DNA of 64,000 nucleotides from Rusavskia elegans (GCA_011316305.1 SAUG01000087.1:293478-357477); one strand, 5' to 3'. Counted from the first letter of the stretch, positions 34,101 to 48,973 are shown. The notes: generated from the sequence alone by a model not told the origin. Program-made: numbers and translations.

Positions 34101-36300
34101 TAATAAAGGAAAAGATAAAGAAAACCAGTTTTTTCTATCGCCTCCTACTTTAGAGGATAGAACGCCGCTATAAAATAGCTATAATAGCGGAAATTAAGCT
34201 AATAAAATATACTATAATTCTATTAACGAAGATACTCCTTTTATAAAAGTAATAGAATAATTTAGTAAACTCGTTTAAATAGATATATAGTTATTTAATA
34301 GTAGTTTTATATACGATAAAAATATATCTAAATTTTTTAAAAATAATTAAAATTTTTTTCCGCCTATTTCTATTCCTTTAGAGCTAAAGAGAACTTATAA
34401 TCTCAAGAAACTAAATTATATTAAAGATAATATTATTCTTTCAGGCGTTATACGCCGCTAAAAAAGGACAAATAAAATAAATAAAGCCGAAAAGATAATT
34501 ACTAAAAAAACTATAAAAAAATTAGAACGGAACGAAGTTTATATAACTTTTCTTTAATATATCGCTACCGGAATTCCTACGGCTTTCTTTATAATATTCG
34601 CCGCCTATTTTCTAGCCTATATAATATACAAAGATAGCGCTCTAATACCAGACTATTAGTTTTTAATACTAGAAATACGGTATTACCGTAATTAACTACC
34701 GCCGAAACCTCGTTTCTAGAATAATATATTAAAATATCCGCTTATAGAAAAATTTATAGAAGCCGTTTAAATCAAAATAAAGAAACTATAGAATAAAAAT
34801 ATCTAGAAGGAAATAGTATTCGGTACTATAGTTTAAAATAATAAAAAGTCTATTTCTTTTATATAGATTTTTAAATATAAATTCGATAAATAAAGTTATT
34901 TAATTAAATTAAAGGTATACCTTTATATTAGAAATAACCTCTAGAATATCGATATAGATATTTATACTATTACTTTAGCAATTCGTATTTTTCGGATATT
35001 TATAGCTATCGTTATATATTTTGGATACTAAACTAGATAGTATAATATAGTTATTACTTTTTCTTATTACGAAATTAATAAATTTATTTATATTAAATTT
35101 CTACTAGATTAGAAAAAACCGAAGTCTATTTTCTTATAATTCTTTAAAGCGTTCTATAGTCTAAAATAGTCGCTATCGCTAACGTTTTACTATTTTTTGA
35201 ATATTTTAGTAGATCTAGAACTTTTAGCGGTATCCGGAACCGAAAATTTATAAGTTATTAGAAATTCGTATTACTCGCGATCGCGAAACCTATAAATTAT
35301 TATTATATTAAAATTTATATATTAATAAACTTATAAAGAAATATAGAATTAATTTATTAAATAAACTTTTTAAAATTCTATTGATTAGCTCCGAAACGTT
35401 TACTAAAAATATAGATACAGCCGAATTCTAGTAAATTCTATTATACTAATAACTAGTCGGATTATTTAATTTCGTAGCCGTTATTACTCGCGCTAATATC
35501 GGTTATATCGTCTTAAAACTTTTAGAATTTTTAACGAATCTATCGAAATATTATCTAAAATTAGTAATTAAAACTATATAATACTTAAAATATTATAGAT
35601 TTTATTTAATTATTATCGATATTTAGATAATCGATTTAAATATATTATTTAACGCTTTATCGGAAGTTTTATTTATAGACGATCTAGTAATTTAATAAAG
35701 TTCGTAAAGCTATATATTTAAATTATTCGGCGGAATAATAGACTAAAAAGTTTTAAAATAGAAAATAATTATAATAAATTTAATTAAAACCGAGTTCTTC
35801 GTAGTTACCGCTAGTAGGAAAAAATTTCTATAATAAAATCGGTTCTTTAAAGAAATATTATTTAATACAAGCTATAAACCGTATATTTAAATTTATAATA
35901 TATAAATTATATAAAAATTTTAGAATATTAATTTATAGTTCGTAACGAAGCTATATTATATTAATATTTATCGTTACTAGCTATATTAGAAGATTCGTAA
36001 TAAAAATATATCTATTAGATATATAGCTTCCGTAGTAATTCTAGTAGATATCTTTATAAAACCTCTTCCGGTTTAATATTATAAAAAATTTATAAGTTTA
36101 TTAGAGTTCTAGAATCTGCTTTTAAAAGAATACTATAATAGTAATTTTTCCGCTGCCGCTTCTAGCGTTCTAAACGTCGCTAATATATTTTAATCCGGTT
36201 AAATTAAAGAGAAAGATAAAAGTTATAATAATTTATAGTAGCAAGAAATAGAATTAAACTTAAATATATAAGTAATCGATTTTAAAAAGATATAAAAATC

Positions 36301-36513
36301 TATATAGCGGGATTATTATAAAAGAGTTAACTAAATTTCTCTAAAATAGTCGCTAAAATTACGTAATTCACCTTTTTAAATATAGTACCTACTCTATTAG
36401 ATTCAACGTGTTTTAGTAACGGCTATATTTTATATAATTTAGTAATTTTATAGATTTTACTTTTGGTATATTTTAATCAATACGATTATATATCTACATC
36501 TAATCGTTCTATA
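36301..36513 (+). repeat. 3' LTR of Copia copy B
   Basis: 213 bp, begins TATATAGCGGG, ends GTTCTATA. A convincing target duplication was not found, perhaps because the exact LTR edges are uncertain by a few bases. Confidence 0.75.
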
Positions 36514-37740
36514 ATAAAATATAGTATATTTATTTCGAAACGTCCGAATACCAGATATATAACCAAAATAAAAATACGTAGGCCTAAAATATAACCAAAC
36601 GCGTATTATCGTAGTATTTTTTAAAATCCGGCCGCCAATTCCTTTAATTAAAGAATATTTAAATCCAGTCTATCAATTGTATCTATTTTCTAATTTCCGC
36701 TATATAAGTTCCAATTAGTAAAAAGGCCGATTATATCCTCGTATATTTTCGGAAGAATTCAGCCGTTCGCAGTATATACGATCGATTCGATAGAATAGAT
36801 ATAGCTTTTAACCAGATAACCGATATATATATAAAGCGATTTATAATAGTTTATAGTATAGAGATTAAATTTGTAGACGGTAATAGCCAAAAGACGCTAG
36901 CGTAATTAGCTATTTAATTTACAGTAGACTTCGTTAAATTATATAAACTATAAATATTAGCTCTATCTTGATAAATAAAAGAAGAATTATTTTCGGAAAA
37001 ATAGAAGTATAACAGAAAAAAACCTGGAGTAATACCAAAGAATATTTCTAATAAAGAAAATCAATATACTAGTATATAACGGAAGTCGCCGTTCGAATAG
37101 TAATCAAAAATAAAACAACTTTTACTACAATTTCTTTTATCTATAATTAGTTTTACAGTCGTAGGCTATAAATAGGCTATATATATCGCATGCGAGTACT
37201 CCGCGAAAGATAATTAAAAAATTATTCAGATTACTAATCTCTTTCTACGGCTAATAACTACTACTCGCTCGTTCTACGATATCTTTTAACTTCTATTACT
37301 GGTCGGAAAAGTACGGGCTTTTACGTAGAATATCTATTAGCTAGTATTTTAAAATCGTATTTTACTACTATTAATCGAGTAGATTCGATTATATATATTA
37401 CTTTTAACAACGGAACGCTATAGTACAGATTAGTCTACGGCGTTTTCAGGCTTTACCTATATTTTATCTTCGTTTTATCACCGTTCGGATTAAAGTCTTT
37501 AATTAATACCATTTATTCGACAGAAAGTTAAATAAAGATCAAGGTACGTTATATTATATAGGCGGACGAAGATATTTATAATCAATCAATAGCCCGTAAT
37601 TTAGGCAATATCAAAAATCTATATAGTCGTCGTAAATCTCCTACAGCTGCGTGCAGCGATCGCCTATTTCTAAATATAGGCTCTATATCTACTATTTCTA
37701 CGTCTGGTACAGCGAGCTTCACCTCCCGTAGTACTATCAT
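36514..37740. other. RIPped repeat DNA, unidentified
   Basis: Strongly AT-rich with RIP signature. No recognisable protein motif in either direction. It may be the continuation of the sequence interrupted by Copia copy B. Confidence 0.4.
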
Positions 37741-40700
37741 TCGCGTTTCAACGCGTGTCTTGCAGTCGTTTGCTACGATGAATCAATCCGAAAAACATCA
37801 ATATATAAAGTAGAGGCGATGGGGGTAGATAAAAAGAGCAAGCAGAATCTGAATAGAAAAGCGCTGGAAGGAGGCAAGAATATAAGAGGCGAAAGAAAAA
37901 GAAGATAAAAAATACAATAAGCCGAGATCTTGTAGCCAACGAAGTCAAGCTGTTTTCGAAACTACAACATCCAAGGCTTTGATAAAAGCGCTTTACGTTA
38001 AAGTTTGACGTTCTACTTTCTTTCCGCGAGCGTTCCTTTTTTTCCCTCTATATATACTCTTCCTTTTTCTTTTCGTAGGACTCTATTTCCCCCGATATAT
38101 AGCGATAACGTTACGGAAAGCGGGGAAATCTTTCTCTACTAACTATATCTCGGTTTAGACCTTAAAAATCGATCTTTCGCCCGATTACTTATCTCCGGCA
38201 ACCTTAATAACCTCCTAGGTAATATTCCCTACTATAATTATAAGCCGGCTGCGGCGAGGTCTACTACGTCCTCTACGGGCTACGCGAGGAGAAAAGGCTA
38301 TTAAAGCTAGGAGGACTTGAATATCGGACGGGTTTTTCTTTTCTAGAAATTATAGCGTCAGTTCTAATACGAAAAAGAATACGCGATTATTACTAACCTT
38401 CCGTATTAATACTAACGCCAGTCTTATAACCGTCTTTACTATAAAATCCTTTACTATTTACTTTAAAGCCTTCTATTTCTAGATCCGCGATAATATTTTC
38501 TCTACTATATTTTATCCCGTCTCCGTTTCCGGGCCAATCTTTAGCTCTATTAACGATATAATATATCTTTTAGAAACTATTTCTAGCCTAACCGTCTTTA
38601 GTACTATTAGATTCCAGCTTATCCTCGCTGTTTCTCGTCTTTTAGTATTTACTTTCAGTTGTACCGTCCTCGGCTTCCAGATAGCCGTTAAAAAAATAGT
38701 CGATATTTAGCCAGCTGCTATCTTATTACTTTTAAAAATTCAGCGTAGCAGTAATAAACTTTCCCGCCTTTTTACCGCTAGTTTTAATATTTTTTATCTG
38801 GCCTTTATTTAAGCTGCTAACGCCAGGCGATATAGCGTACGTAGAGTTAGTAGCGGAAAAGACTTCGTATCCGCTGTCGCTGCCGGAGTCGTCTGAAAAA
38901 TTATAGCCGCTATCTATCTCGATCGGATTATCTACTAACGGTCAGTACTAGCTTCGAGGAATTATTCGGGCCTACTCGTATATAGTTCCCTCTGTTATAG
39001 ACTTGCTGAAGACGCCCGTCTCGTAGATAATCTCTGGAGGGTGACGGAAGCGGAAGCGGAACGAATCGAGGAAATCTTTTTACAATAGACTAGTCCCGTT
39101 TTGAAATTGGATCAGATTAGAATTATACGGTACTCCGTTCGGCTCGTTCCAAAAGCTATAGAATTCTTTTCTTTCCAACGAGACGATAGAATACGAAGAT
39201 TGGAAATTATAGACCGTCTATTATTATATATACCTGACTTAAACGGAGGTTCGTAGAATTAAAAGAAATCTATATTAACAAAAACCATTATCAGATCCAA
39301 ATAATAAAAGTAGTTAGAGGACGTATTTTAGTCGATTTCGTTCGTAAGGAATCAGGAATAATAATTTTTAAATAAAAGAAAAGGCGAGAAAAGAATTATA
39401 TATACTCGGAGCTATCTAATAACGGGCTAGAATTTTTATAATTCGCTAATTCCTTTCTATCTCCGTTCAAAGAATATCGATCGCCGATTTCTAGTTATTC
39501 GCCTTATATTAAATTATACGCCCAAGCGTAACTCCCGGCTATTATAATCTAATATTCGATCTACGTTTTATACGAGCTAAACGTTTACTATATATTAGTA
39601 TCCTCTACTGTTTATTTCCCCTGTACCCTTCGGAGACGTCTATACTAGTCGAACCACGTTAGTTAAAACGGTCTAGATCTTCGAGCTAAAATTTATATAA
39701 CGTATCGGCTGTATTATACCCTCTACGATCCTCAGTTCTAGTATCTTGTATTATCTAATTAGCACTCCTGGGACTCCACGGAAACAGATATTCTAGTCGA
39801 GCTCTATTCCAGCTTCGACTAGCTAATACTCCGCGGCCAGCCCTTCAGCTGCTCGTTATCTAAAGCTCGATCAACGTTTAATTTAAAGACAAATAATATC
39901 GTCTTCCTAAATTAAAAAACAAGGATATAGATCGGCCGAGATATAGCGATATTTTATTTTTCGAAAAGGTAAATTAAATAGCGTATCTTTCCTCGGGTCT
40001 ACTTCCCGATCCGGACAGCGTTAAACGCTATCGTCGCTGTTATATTAGACCGAATTAGCGCTTGAAACTTACGCGAGCTAAACTCGACGACGCTATCTAA
40101 TTATTCTAGGCCGAACTAATAAAAAGTCTAGATCTGGCTAATATAAAAGGCGTTAGTATACTTCTTCCAGTAATTTAGTCTCGAACTGTACGTTAACGGC
40201 GTAGTAAAAGAATCTCTATTTAAATAGTAAAGTATTTATTCGATTAGCTTCGTCGCGAGAGGATAGCTTCGATCAGGGCCCTACTGCGCCTATATCGTCG
40301 TTATCGCTACGACGATCGCCCGCAGCTAGTGGCCAGCTAGAATATAGTAGGACGCGGTGGCGATACGTTAGGAGGCTTGGGGGCCGAGATATAAAGAGGG
40401 TCATCGAGAGAGCGTGGGAGACCGGCGAAAATAAAGAAGCTAGTAGTATCGAAGATCGCGATCGCGGTGGGAGAGGTCGCGACTGAAAGTCGATAGAGTT
40501 GGAATTTCAAATCGACCGTTGCAGCTAGGTAGTTTAGATTACAGGTATAGATCGAGATCCGAGCGAGCAGTTAGGAGACGGGGGAAAAGTAGCCGACAGC
40601 TACGCAAGCCTGCGCGAGCGTGAAAGGACGATGGAAAACTTTAGGACGAAAAAAAGGGAAGGCGGTATTTATATATTAGAAAGGCGGCGAGGGACTGTAC

Positions 40701-41083
40701 CGGCCTACGTTACCCGATCGGGAGAACGCCAAACCCGGTACGGTCGACATCTCGATTTGAATAATATTAAAAATTATAAACGTAACTATTATATCGTTTA
40801 TATCAAACTCCGCCGCTATATATATTATTTTTAATTCTATAATATAACTATTTCGGATTTTATTTTCTATAATAGCTAGTATTTTAACGATAATACTAAA
40901 CCGTAATATATTAAACAAGGTTTTAATCTAGATAAAAACTTTTAGAAATCTTTTTATAAAATTTTTCTAAAATAATAAAATTAACCGAACTTTATAGAAA
41001 AAGTTTTAACTATTTATTATAAACTGGTTTAAATTAAAATTTTAAGCGATATTAAAATATACTATTTTACTTTTATTAAAATA
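37741..41083 (-). other. Moderately RIPped unidentified sequence, probable broken coding region on minus strand
   Basis: Less RIPped than its flanks, especially 40280-40760, which is close to normal composition. On the minus strand a natural-looking acidic/serine frame appears at 38830-38960 (SGYNFSDDSGSDSGYEVFS), with other long frames punctuated by TAG/TAA upstream to about 39900. I do not recognise the family. The last 250 bp (40840-41083) is fully RIPped. It may belong to the Gypsy element resumed at 47523. Confidence 0.35.
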
Positions 41084-41296
41084 TATAGAACGATTGAATG
41101 AAGATATATAATCGTATTAATTAAAATATACGAAAAGTGAAATTTATAGAATTACTAAATTATATAGAATATAACCATTACTAAATTACGCTAAATTTAA
41201 TAGGATAGATATTATATTTAGAAAAATTAAATACGTAATTTTAGTAATTATTTTAGAGATATTTAGATAATTCTTTTATAATAATCTCGTTATATA
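41084..41296 (-). repeat. 3' LTR of Copia copy C
   Basis: 213 bp, reverse complement of the copy B LTR with RIP differences. Confidence 0.75.
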
Positions 41297-43071
41297 GATT
41301 TCTATACTCTATTAAAATCGATTATTTATATATTTAAACTTGATTCTATTTCTCGCTACTATATATTATTATAGTCTTTATTTTTTTTTTAATTTATACG
41401 AATTTAGATATATTAGCGATATTTAGAACGCTAGAGGCGGCGGCGGAAAAATCGCTATTATAGCGTTTTTTTAAAAGTAGATTCTAGAGTTATAAAAAGT
41501 TTATAAATTCTTTATAATATTAAACCGAAAAAGCCTTTATAAAACTATCTACTAGAATTACTATAAAGGTTATATATCCAATAGATATATTTCTATTACG
41601 AACCTTCTAATATAGTTAATAACGATAAATATTAATATAATAGAGTTTCGTTAAAAACTACGAATTAATATTCTAAAATATTTATATCGTTTATATATTA
41701 TTAAATTAGATATACGGTTTATAGCATGAATTAAATAATATTTCTTTAAAGAACCGATTTTACTATAGAAGTTCTTTCCTACTAGCGGTAGCTATAAGGA
41801 GTTCGGTTTTAATTAAATTTATTATAACCGTTTTCTATTATAAAGTTTTCTAGTCTATTATTTCGCCGAATAATTTAAACGCGTAGTTCTATGAACTTCG
41901 CCGAATTACTAGATTATCTGCGAATAGAATATCTAATAAAGCGATAAATAATATATTTAAATCGATTATATAAATATCGAAATCGATTAAATAAAATCTA
42001 TAATATTAATTACTAATTTCAAATAATATTCCGATATATTCGTTAAAAATTCTAAAAGTTTTAAAGCGGTATAAATAATATTAGCGCGAGTAATAATTAT
42101 TACGAAATTAAATAATCCGATTAGCTACTACTATAGTAGAATTTACTAGAATTCGGACGTATCTATATTTTTAGTAAATATTTCGGAGCTAATGAATAGA
42201 GCTTTAGAAACTTTATTTAATAAATTAATATTATACTTTTTTATAATTCTATCGATATATAAATTTTAATACAATAATAGTTTATAGGCTTCGCGATCGC
42301 GAGTAATATAAATCTCTAAAAACTAGAATATTTTACCTAGATATCTTATTTTATAGCGTTTAAAAAACTTTATTTAAAACTTTTTAATATATTTTATATA
42401 GCGGTCTTCGTAGATAATATAGATATTATCTATAAAGAAAAATAGTATTATATATTTGTAAACGAATAGGTATTTTATTTTAGATATCGCTAAGAATTCT
42501 AGATCTGCTAGAGTATTTAATAGATAATAAAACTATAGCGATAGCGATTATTTTAAGCTATAAAACGTTTTAAAAAATTATAAAAGAATAGATTTCCGTA
42601 CTTTCTAGCCTGGTAGAGATTTAATATAAATAAATTCGTTAATTTTATAATTAGGGAAAACGTTGACTATATTATACTATTTTATTTAAAATCTAAAATA
42701 TATAACGATAGCTATAAATATACGAAAAATACGAATCGCTAAAATAATAGTATAGATATCTATATCGATATTCTAGAAGTTATTTCTAATATAAAAGCGT
42801 ACCTTTAATTTAGTTAGATAACTTTATTTAACGAATTTATATTTAAAAATCTATATAAAAAGAATAGATTTCTTATTATTTTAAACGATAGTATCGATTA
42901 CTACAATCTTCTAGATTTTCTTATTCTATAATTTCTTTATTTCGATTAAAACGGCTTCTATAAATCTTTTTATAAACGGATATTTTAATATATTATTCTA
43001 AAAACGAAATTCCGGCATTAGTTAATTATAGTAATACCGCGTTTCTAATAGAAGAAATTAATAGTTAGGTA

Positions 43072-43433
43072 TAGACTGGCCGTCGGGTTAGGAAATTCTA
43101 TAGTTCGACCTGATTCGAATCTCGGGTCGAATTATATAATCCGATCCGATTTGACTAATCTATTAAACCTATATAATTCGTATAATTCTAGTATAAAAGT
43201 TATACGAATTATTTAAATAAATTCTAATTAATTAACCACGCTAGCTAGACAGGTCCTAGTTAGATTAAATATATTAGTTTAAAATATTATTTATATTAAA
43301 AATTAAAATATAATATATATATTGATATAATATATTTATAATAGATTTAATAGATATCCGGATTTAGCCCGGCTTTAATCCGGACCCGACCGTTTAGCGA
43401 GTCGAACCGGTTCGATCCGAAGTAGCCAGACTA
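43072..43433. mobile_element. hAT-like MITE copy in Copia C
   Basis: 362 bp from TAGACTGGCCGTCGG to GTAGCCAGACTA. Target duplication GTTAGGTA (43064-43071) and GTTAGATA (43434-43441), one G-to-A difference. No coding capacity. Confidence 0.8.
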
Positions 43434-44295
43434 GTTAGATATTAGAATATTTTCTTCGTATATTATACGAGCAGGAAAATAGACGGCGAATACTACGAAA
43501 TATACTATAGGGATTTCGCTAGCAGTATATTAAAAAAGTGTTATATAGATTTTACTCTATTTTAATTTCTTTATAATCTTTTTAGTAGCTATTTCTTCGG
43601 CTTTATTTATTTTATTAGTTTTTTTTCGACGGTATATAACGTCTAGAAGAATAATATTATCTTTAATATAATATAGTTTATTAGGACTATAAGTTCTCTT
43701 TAGTTTTAAAGGCGTAGAAATAGGCGGAAGAGAATTTTTATTATTTATAAAAGATTTAGGTATATTTTTATCGAATACGAATTTGCTATTAAATAACTAT
43801 ACCTATTTAAACGAGTTCGTTAATCTATTCTATAGCTTTTAAAAATGAAATACTTTTATTAGTAGAATTATAATATAATTTATTTTCAGAATTTCCGCTA
43901 TTATAGCTATTTTATAGCGGCGTTCTACCCTTTAAATTAGACGGCGATAGAAGCAATTGATTCTTTTTACCTTTTTCTTTATTATTAGATATTAGAGGCG
44001 AAGATTCCTTTTTAGATATATCCGGATTCGTCTAAATCTATTTAGAGATATTATTTTTATTACTTTTACTATTATTAAATTTAGTAATAGAAAGTCTATA
44101 TATAGGATATCGAACGTATTATATAGAAACGATTTTATTTATAGCTAAATTTAATTAACTTTTCTAGATTTATAAAATAAAGTCTCGTTAAATATAATAT
44201 TACGAGTACGGATAAACTTCTTCTAATTCGGAATCTAAATAAAATAGATATTCGTACTATTATATTCTACTAGAAATCTAATATAAACTCTAGAA

Positions 44296-44662
44296 TGGAC
44301 TGGCCGTCGGGTCGAATTTCGAATCCGGATTCGTATCCCGGATTCGACCCGCTAAAACGCCAAGCTCTAGTATAAAAATAAAACTCTAGTATAAATATTA
44401 TACCTATTTATTTTAAAAATTTCTAGTTAATTAACCACGCTAGCTAGAAGAGTTCTAGTTAAACTAAATATATTTTCTAGATATAATACCTTTATAGATA
44501 ATGAATTGACTTATTTATTAAAATATTATATTATATATAAAAGGCTTGGCGTCTCGGTTTAGATTATAGTCGGTATCTATAACCCGATCCGGGACCGACT
44601 CGCCAAAAAATCGGGTCGGTTTCTAGATACCGACGAAAACCCGTACCGAAATGGTCAAACTA
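44296..44662. mobile_element. hAT-like MITE copy in Copia C
   Basis: 367 bp from TGGACTGGCCGTCGG to AATGGTCAAACTA. Target duplication CTCTAGAA (44288-44295) and TTCTAGAA (44663-44670), one C-to-T difference. Its left arm is the closest to the short copy at 19797. Confidence 0.8.
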
Positions 44663-47309
44663 TTCTAGAATATATTTATCTAATATATAGATCTTATAGC
44701 TATATATTTCTAAACAATCTAAATATAAAACGATTTTTATAATAATTTAAAATAGAATTTTCTATATAAGCTTTTTTTTAACATAATATTTATAATATAG
44801 ACGGCGGCTAAAATAATCTAGAACTAAAAATAGTATAGGAAATTTATTCCGTTTATTATTACTCTAGCTTTAATAATAAAAATATAGTCTAATCGTTTCG
44901 AATAATTATTCTAAATTTATATATCTAGAGTAGCAGATTTCTAGGAAATTTCTAGCTCTATAATAAAATTTAAAGATTTTTTACCCAAAGTTAACTCTAT
45001 ATCTAACCGTATAAATAATATTATATATTTATAGTATATTTATATAAATTTAAAAAAGCGGCAAAGGAATTTAATAGCTTCTAATTTAAAACGATAGATT
45101 ATAATAATTTAAAAATCTACTTTAATATATACGAGATATAAAATCTAGTAATAATAGTTTAGACCGACGGCTATTAGAATTAAATTATAAATAATATAAT
45201 AGAAAAGTTTATCGAAGTTTTTTAATTTATATAAAAAAATAAAATAATCTAATAGACTTTAGAAATTATATATATTAAATATTTATTAGTTAATAGTATT
45301 TTCGTTTTATCCGTAATTTCTATTTCTTTAACTATTTATTATAGATACTAGATAGCTTTATCGGCGGCGTAAACGAATAGCTAGTATTAGTTTTTAGTTA
45401 TATCTAATCTAGCTACAGCGAAAAATAATAGAACGACGTTTTTATATCTATTTATATTATCTTCTAATATAGATAACTCGCTAATTATTTTAAATTTAAT
45501 AATAGTCTTTCCGTTACGTTTAACGCGAAGAGTTCTAGAATTTTTAAAGAGATTATCTTTTTTATATATATATCTTTCTGAAATTAAATTAGTTATAAAA
45601 TTAGAAATATAGCTTATATTAGAAAGTTCAAATAGTATTTTACTATTTAGCGATTTAATATTAACTATTATAATTCCTTATACTACGATAGATATCGGTC
45701 TTTTATTTATAATAATATATAAGTCGTTAGTATAATTTCGGTTTTTAATAAAATAGTAGGCTATAGTATTATTATATAGATCAATTACGGAACTACCGTT
45801 AAAGACCTAAAATAAACGAAGAAAGTAATTAATAACGAAGGTTTTTGGAAAGGTAGCTAGTAAAATACTAGTAGATACTAATTTATCGTCTTTTTCGTCG
45901 CTTTTGTATTCTTTCTTCGCGTATTAAATAGAGTTTTTATACTTTTTCCGTATTTCTTTATTACTATTAAATTTATTTTTTTATCTTTTTTATTTTTTCT
46001 ATTTTAGATTTAAAGTTAAATAGCTTTTTTAGATAATTCTATCTATAGTATTCTGCGATATAATAGTATTTTTTATAGAAATAATTCCGGCTATAGATAT
46101 ATTTTAACGGTTTATTATTATTTTTATAAAAAGAATAACGATCTTTTTCTTTATCTTTTCCTTTACTTTTATTTTTATCCGCGTCGGTATTATTATTATT
46201 ACTTTTTATAGTAGTAAATATAATATAGACGTTAGAGCTTTTAAAATTATAAAAATAAATATAGTTATAGAACTTTTCGATAAATTTATAATATTATTTT
46301 TTATAATCCGTAATAGAATTAAATTTAAATTTATAGCTCTACGAGAGAGTAGAAGCTAGATTATAGATAATAAAAACGAAATCTCTTAATATTTTTCTAA
46401 TATCTTTAACTTTTGAAATTTTAATATACTTGGCCTAAAAATATATCTACGAGTATTTATAAAATTATATTTTAATACTTTAATTCTTTATAGAGTCTAC
46501 GAATAGCTTTTTATATTACTACTCTATTTCTATAATTCTGACGGAGTCGATAGATACGATTCTAGACTATAATATTCGTAGCAGATTCTATAGATAAGGT
46601 TTAACGAATCTAAGAAATATTAGATTTACTATTAAAACGTTTTTATAAATAAAGTTACTTATATTGGTAATAGCTTTCTATTTTTCTATATATCTATTAT
46701 AAGATTACTAATAACGCTATTTAGTATTTTTATAAGCCTTTTATACTATACTGATTTATTTCTTGATCGCTATACCTAATAAAGGAATTCCTATCGGCGG
46801 AATATACGCCGGAAAGCTTGATTAAAGCTTATTATATTAAGAAGATTTAATATAATTCTAGATACGGGTTTAAACTACTTTAGCTTTAATAATCGCGATC
46901 TACTAGTTCTAATCCTTAGTTTAAACTAGAACGATAGATCGTTTAGACGCTATATTAATAGTATAGGAGAGAAATTAAATATTTATAGAAGCTAGAATAA
47001 TATTAAAAGAAAAAGAAATATCTAGTAACGAAATCTTCCTTTATATTCGCTAGCGTATAGCGCAAACTTATAACGATAAAGTAAATTACTCTTTCTTTTT
47101 ATTATTTAGTAAATATTCCAGTAAATTAACTATTTTATATATTTATTTTTAGTAGAACTATAGTAAAAATTCTCTTCTACTAGTAGTAAAGTTCGTAGTA
47201 AAAATTTTTCAATTTATTATTTAGATAAATAACTTTTTCTAATATAATAAATATATATCGATAAAAGTTATTAGATATCGCTTTATTCTACGATATCCGG
47301 ATTTATAAC

Positions 47310-47522
47310 TATAAGACGATTAGATATAGATATATATTTATATTAATTAAAATATACGAAAAGTAAAATCTATAGAATTACTGAATTATATAGAATATAG
47401 CCGTTACTAAAATACGCTAAACCTAATATAGTAGATATTTTATCTAAAAAGGTAAGTTACGTAATTTCAGCGATTATTTTAAAGAAATTCAGATAATTCT
47501 TTTATAATAATCCCGTTATACA
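47310..47522 (-). repeat. 5' LTR of Copia copy C
   Basis: 213 bp, retains the TG (CA on the plus strand) terminus. Confidence 0.75.
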
Positions 47523-48973
47523 AGCTTTCAAAATATATATAAATATTAAAAACGAAAGTAGTAAATTTATTATTATAAAAAATTTTATCGATTATCTAAA
47601 ATCTAATATCTAATTAATTATCGAAACCGAATAGTATTTCGTTTTATAATAATAAAATAGATAACTAATGATTTTTTCGAATATTATAAATACTATAATA
47701 ATAATTAAAAAGAATTAACGCTAAATACTATAATAATCGAAACGTTATAGCTATTTCTATAGGCGAATAATCTAGTACCGCCGAAATTAACTTTATAGAT
47801 ACTAGTAGTCGAATCGGTCGAAACGGCCGTAATAGAAATCGAAATAATTAAAAAGGAAAAGATAGACGATAGAGTTTAAATAAAACAAATAAATACTATA
47901 ATTATAGAAAATCTTACTATCGTAAAAAAGATTACCGAAGTATTTATATTTCGAGATATATTCCCGAATACTAGATCTTTTTTAAAAAGAAAAATCTATC
48001 GGCGACTATTAATAATTGATTATCGGAAAAAAAATAGCATTATATATATTAGAATATATAGGCGTCAGCGATATAAAGTTTCTAATAATAAAAGAATAAT
48101 TCGGTCTAGTTAAAATATAGATCGAAAAATTAGAAATAAATTTTAAAAGAATATCGGAAAAGTTTTTAACTATTTACTATAATATAATATCGTCGTTTAA
48201 AAATATATAAAATAGTAAATAATCTTTTTATATAGATCGAATATTGGAATTTAATAGATTAATACGGTTTAATCTAGAAATTAATAGAAATTACTTCGAA
48301 ATCTTCGCTAATATAAATACTACTAACTATATTATCACTAGGCGTATTATTAACTTTCTAAAATTAGAATTCTAGTAGTTATCGGATAGAATATAGCTTA
48401 GAAATAGTAAAACTATTAATATTTTAGAAAGAATAAAATTTCTATAATTTTATAGAACCTTTTCTACTACTATCTTTTATTTAGTACTCGATATAGACTA
48501 TAATTTAATTTTCGAAAAAGATTTTTAAAAATAATATATTTTAATATCTAATTATAATATTCTAGAAATTCGAATCTAAAAAAATAGAAGCGTATATCGG
48601 CTATATACTATCTCGAATATATATCGTTTATAGCTTTTTAAAAATATTTCGACCGAATTTTCTAGAATTAATTTAAAAAGATTCGAACAATAAGTTAGAA
48701 AAGACGTATAGGCCTGTCTATATATTATATAAAACGAATCTAATTTTTCGAAATAATTTAATTCGATCTAGAAAACGATAGGCTATATAAAATTAGATAG
48801 AATTTTCGGTCCGAAATTTTTAAATTATTTCTAAAATTACTATTGGAAAAATTATTAGATTATATAATTAAAACCGGCGATATTTAATCTTTTAATCGAA
48901 TTTATTATAGTTTATCTTTTAAATAGAATAAAGAATAGAAAAATTAGATTAAATATTTTACCAAGCGAGAATT

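Larger units (their letters stand above)
30909..36513 (+). mobile_element. Ty1/Copia copy B, full-length, RIP-inactivated, RT catalytic box deleted
   Basis: LTRs at 30909-31121 and 36301-36513 bracket about 5.2 kb. A gag zinc knuckle is readable near 32330-32405 with Cys changed to Tyr. RT is marked by LAIRIFRIFIAI near 34977 and KAFYSLK*S near 35145. LEIRITRDRETYKLLLY appears near 35257 and TRANIGYIVLKL near 35490, the RNase H side. Compared with copy C, about 140 bp is missing between 35231 and 35261, removing the YVDD-equivalent box. The order of integrase before RT fits Copia. Confidence 0.8.
41084..47522 (-). mobile_element. Ty1/Copia copy C, full-length, minus orientation, with two MITE insertions
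   Basis: LTRs at 41084-41296 (3') and 47310-47522 (5', ends TTATACA, i.e. TGTATAA on the element strand). The minus strand shows LFFFIDNIYIIYEDRY at about 42385-42445 (RT catalytic box, Asp-Asp now Asp-Asn), EIYITRDREAYKLLLY near 42265-42316, and KxFYSLK near 42540. The element is longer than copy B by two MITE inserts plus the RT segment that B lost. No frame survives RIP. Confidence 0.8.

Noticed and set aside
30904..36518. 5-bp target duplication for Copia copies
   Set aside because: Flanks AACCC and ATAAA do not match, and copy C flanks do not match either; exact LTR edges are uncertain, so no duplication is claimed.
40631..40834. 67-codon plus-strand frame with Lys/Arg-rich start
   Set aside because: Runs from a less-RIPped into a RIPped segment and ends in low-complexity Tyr/Ile; likely chance.
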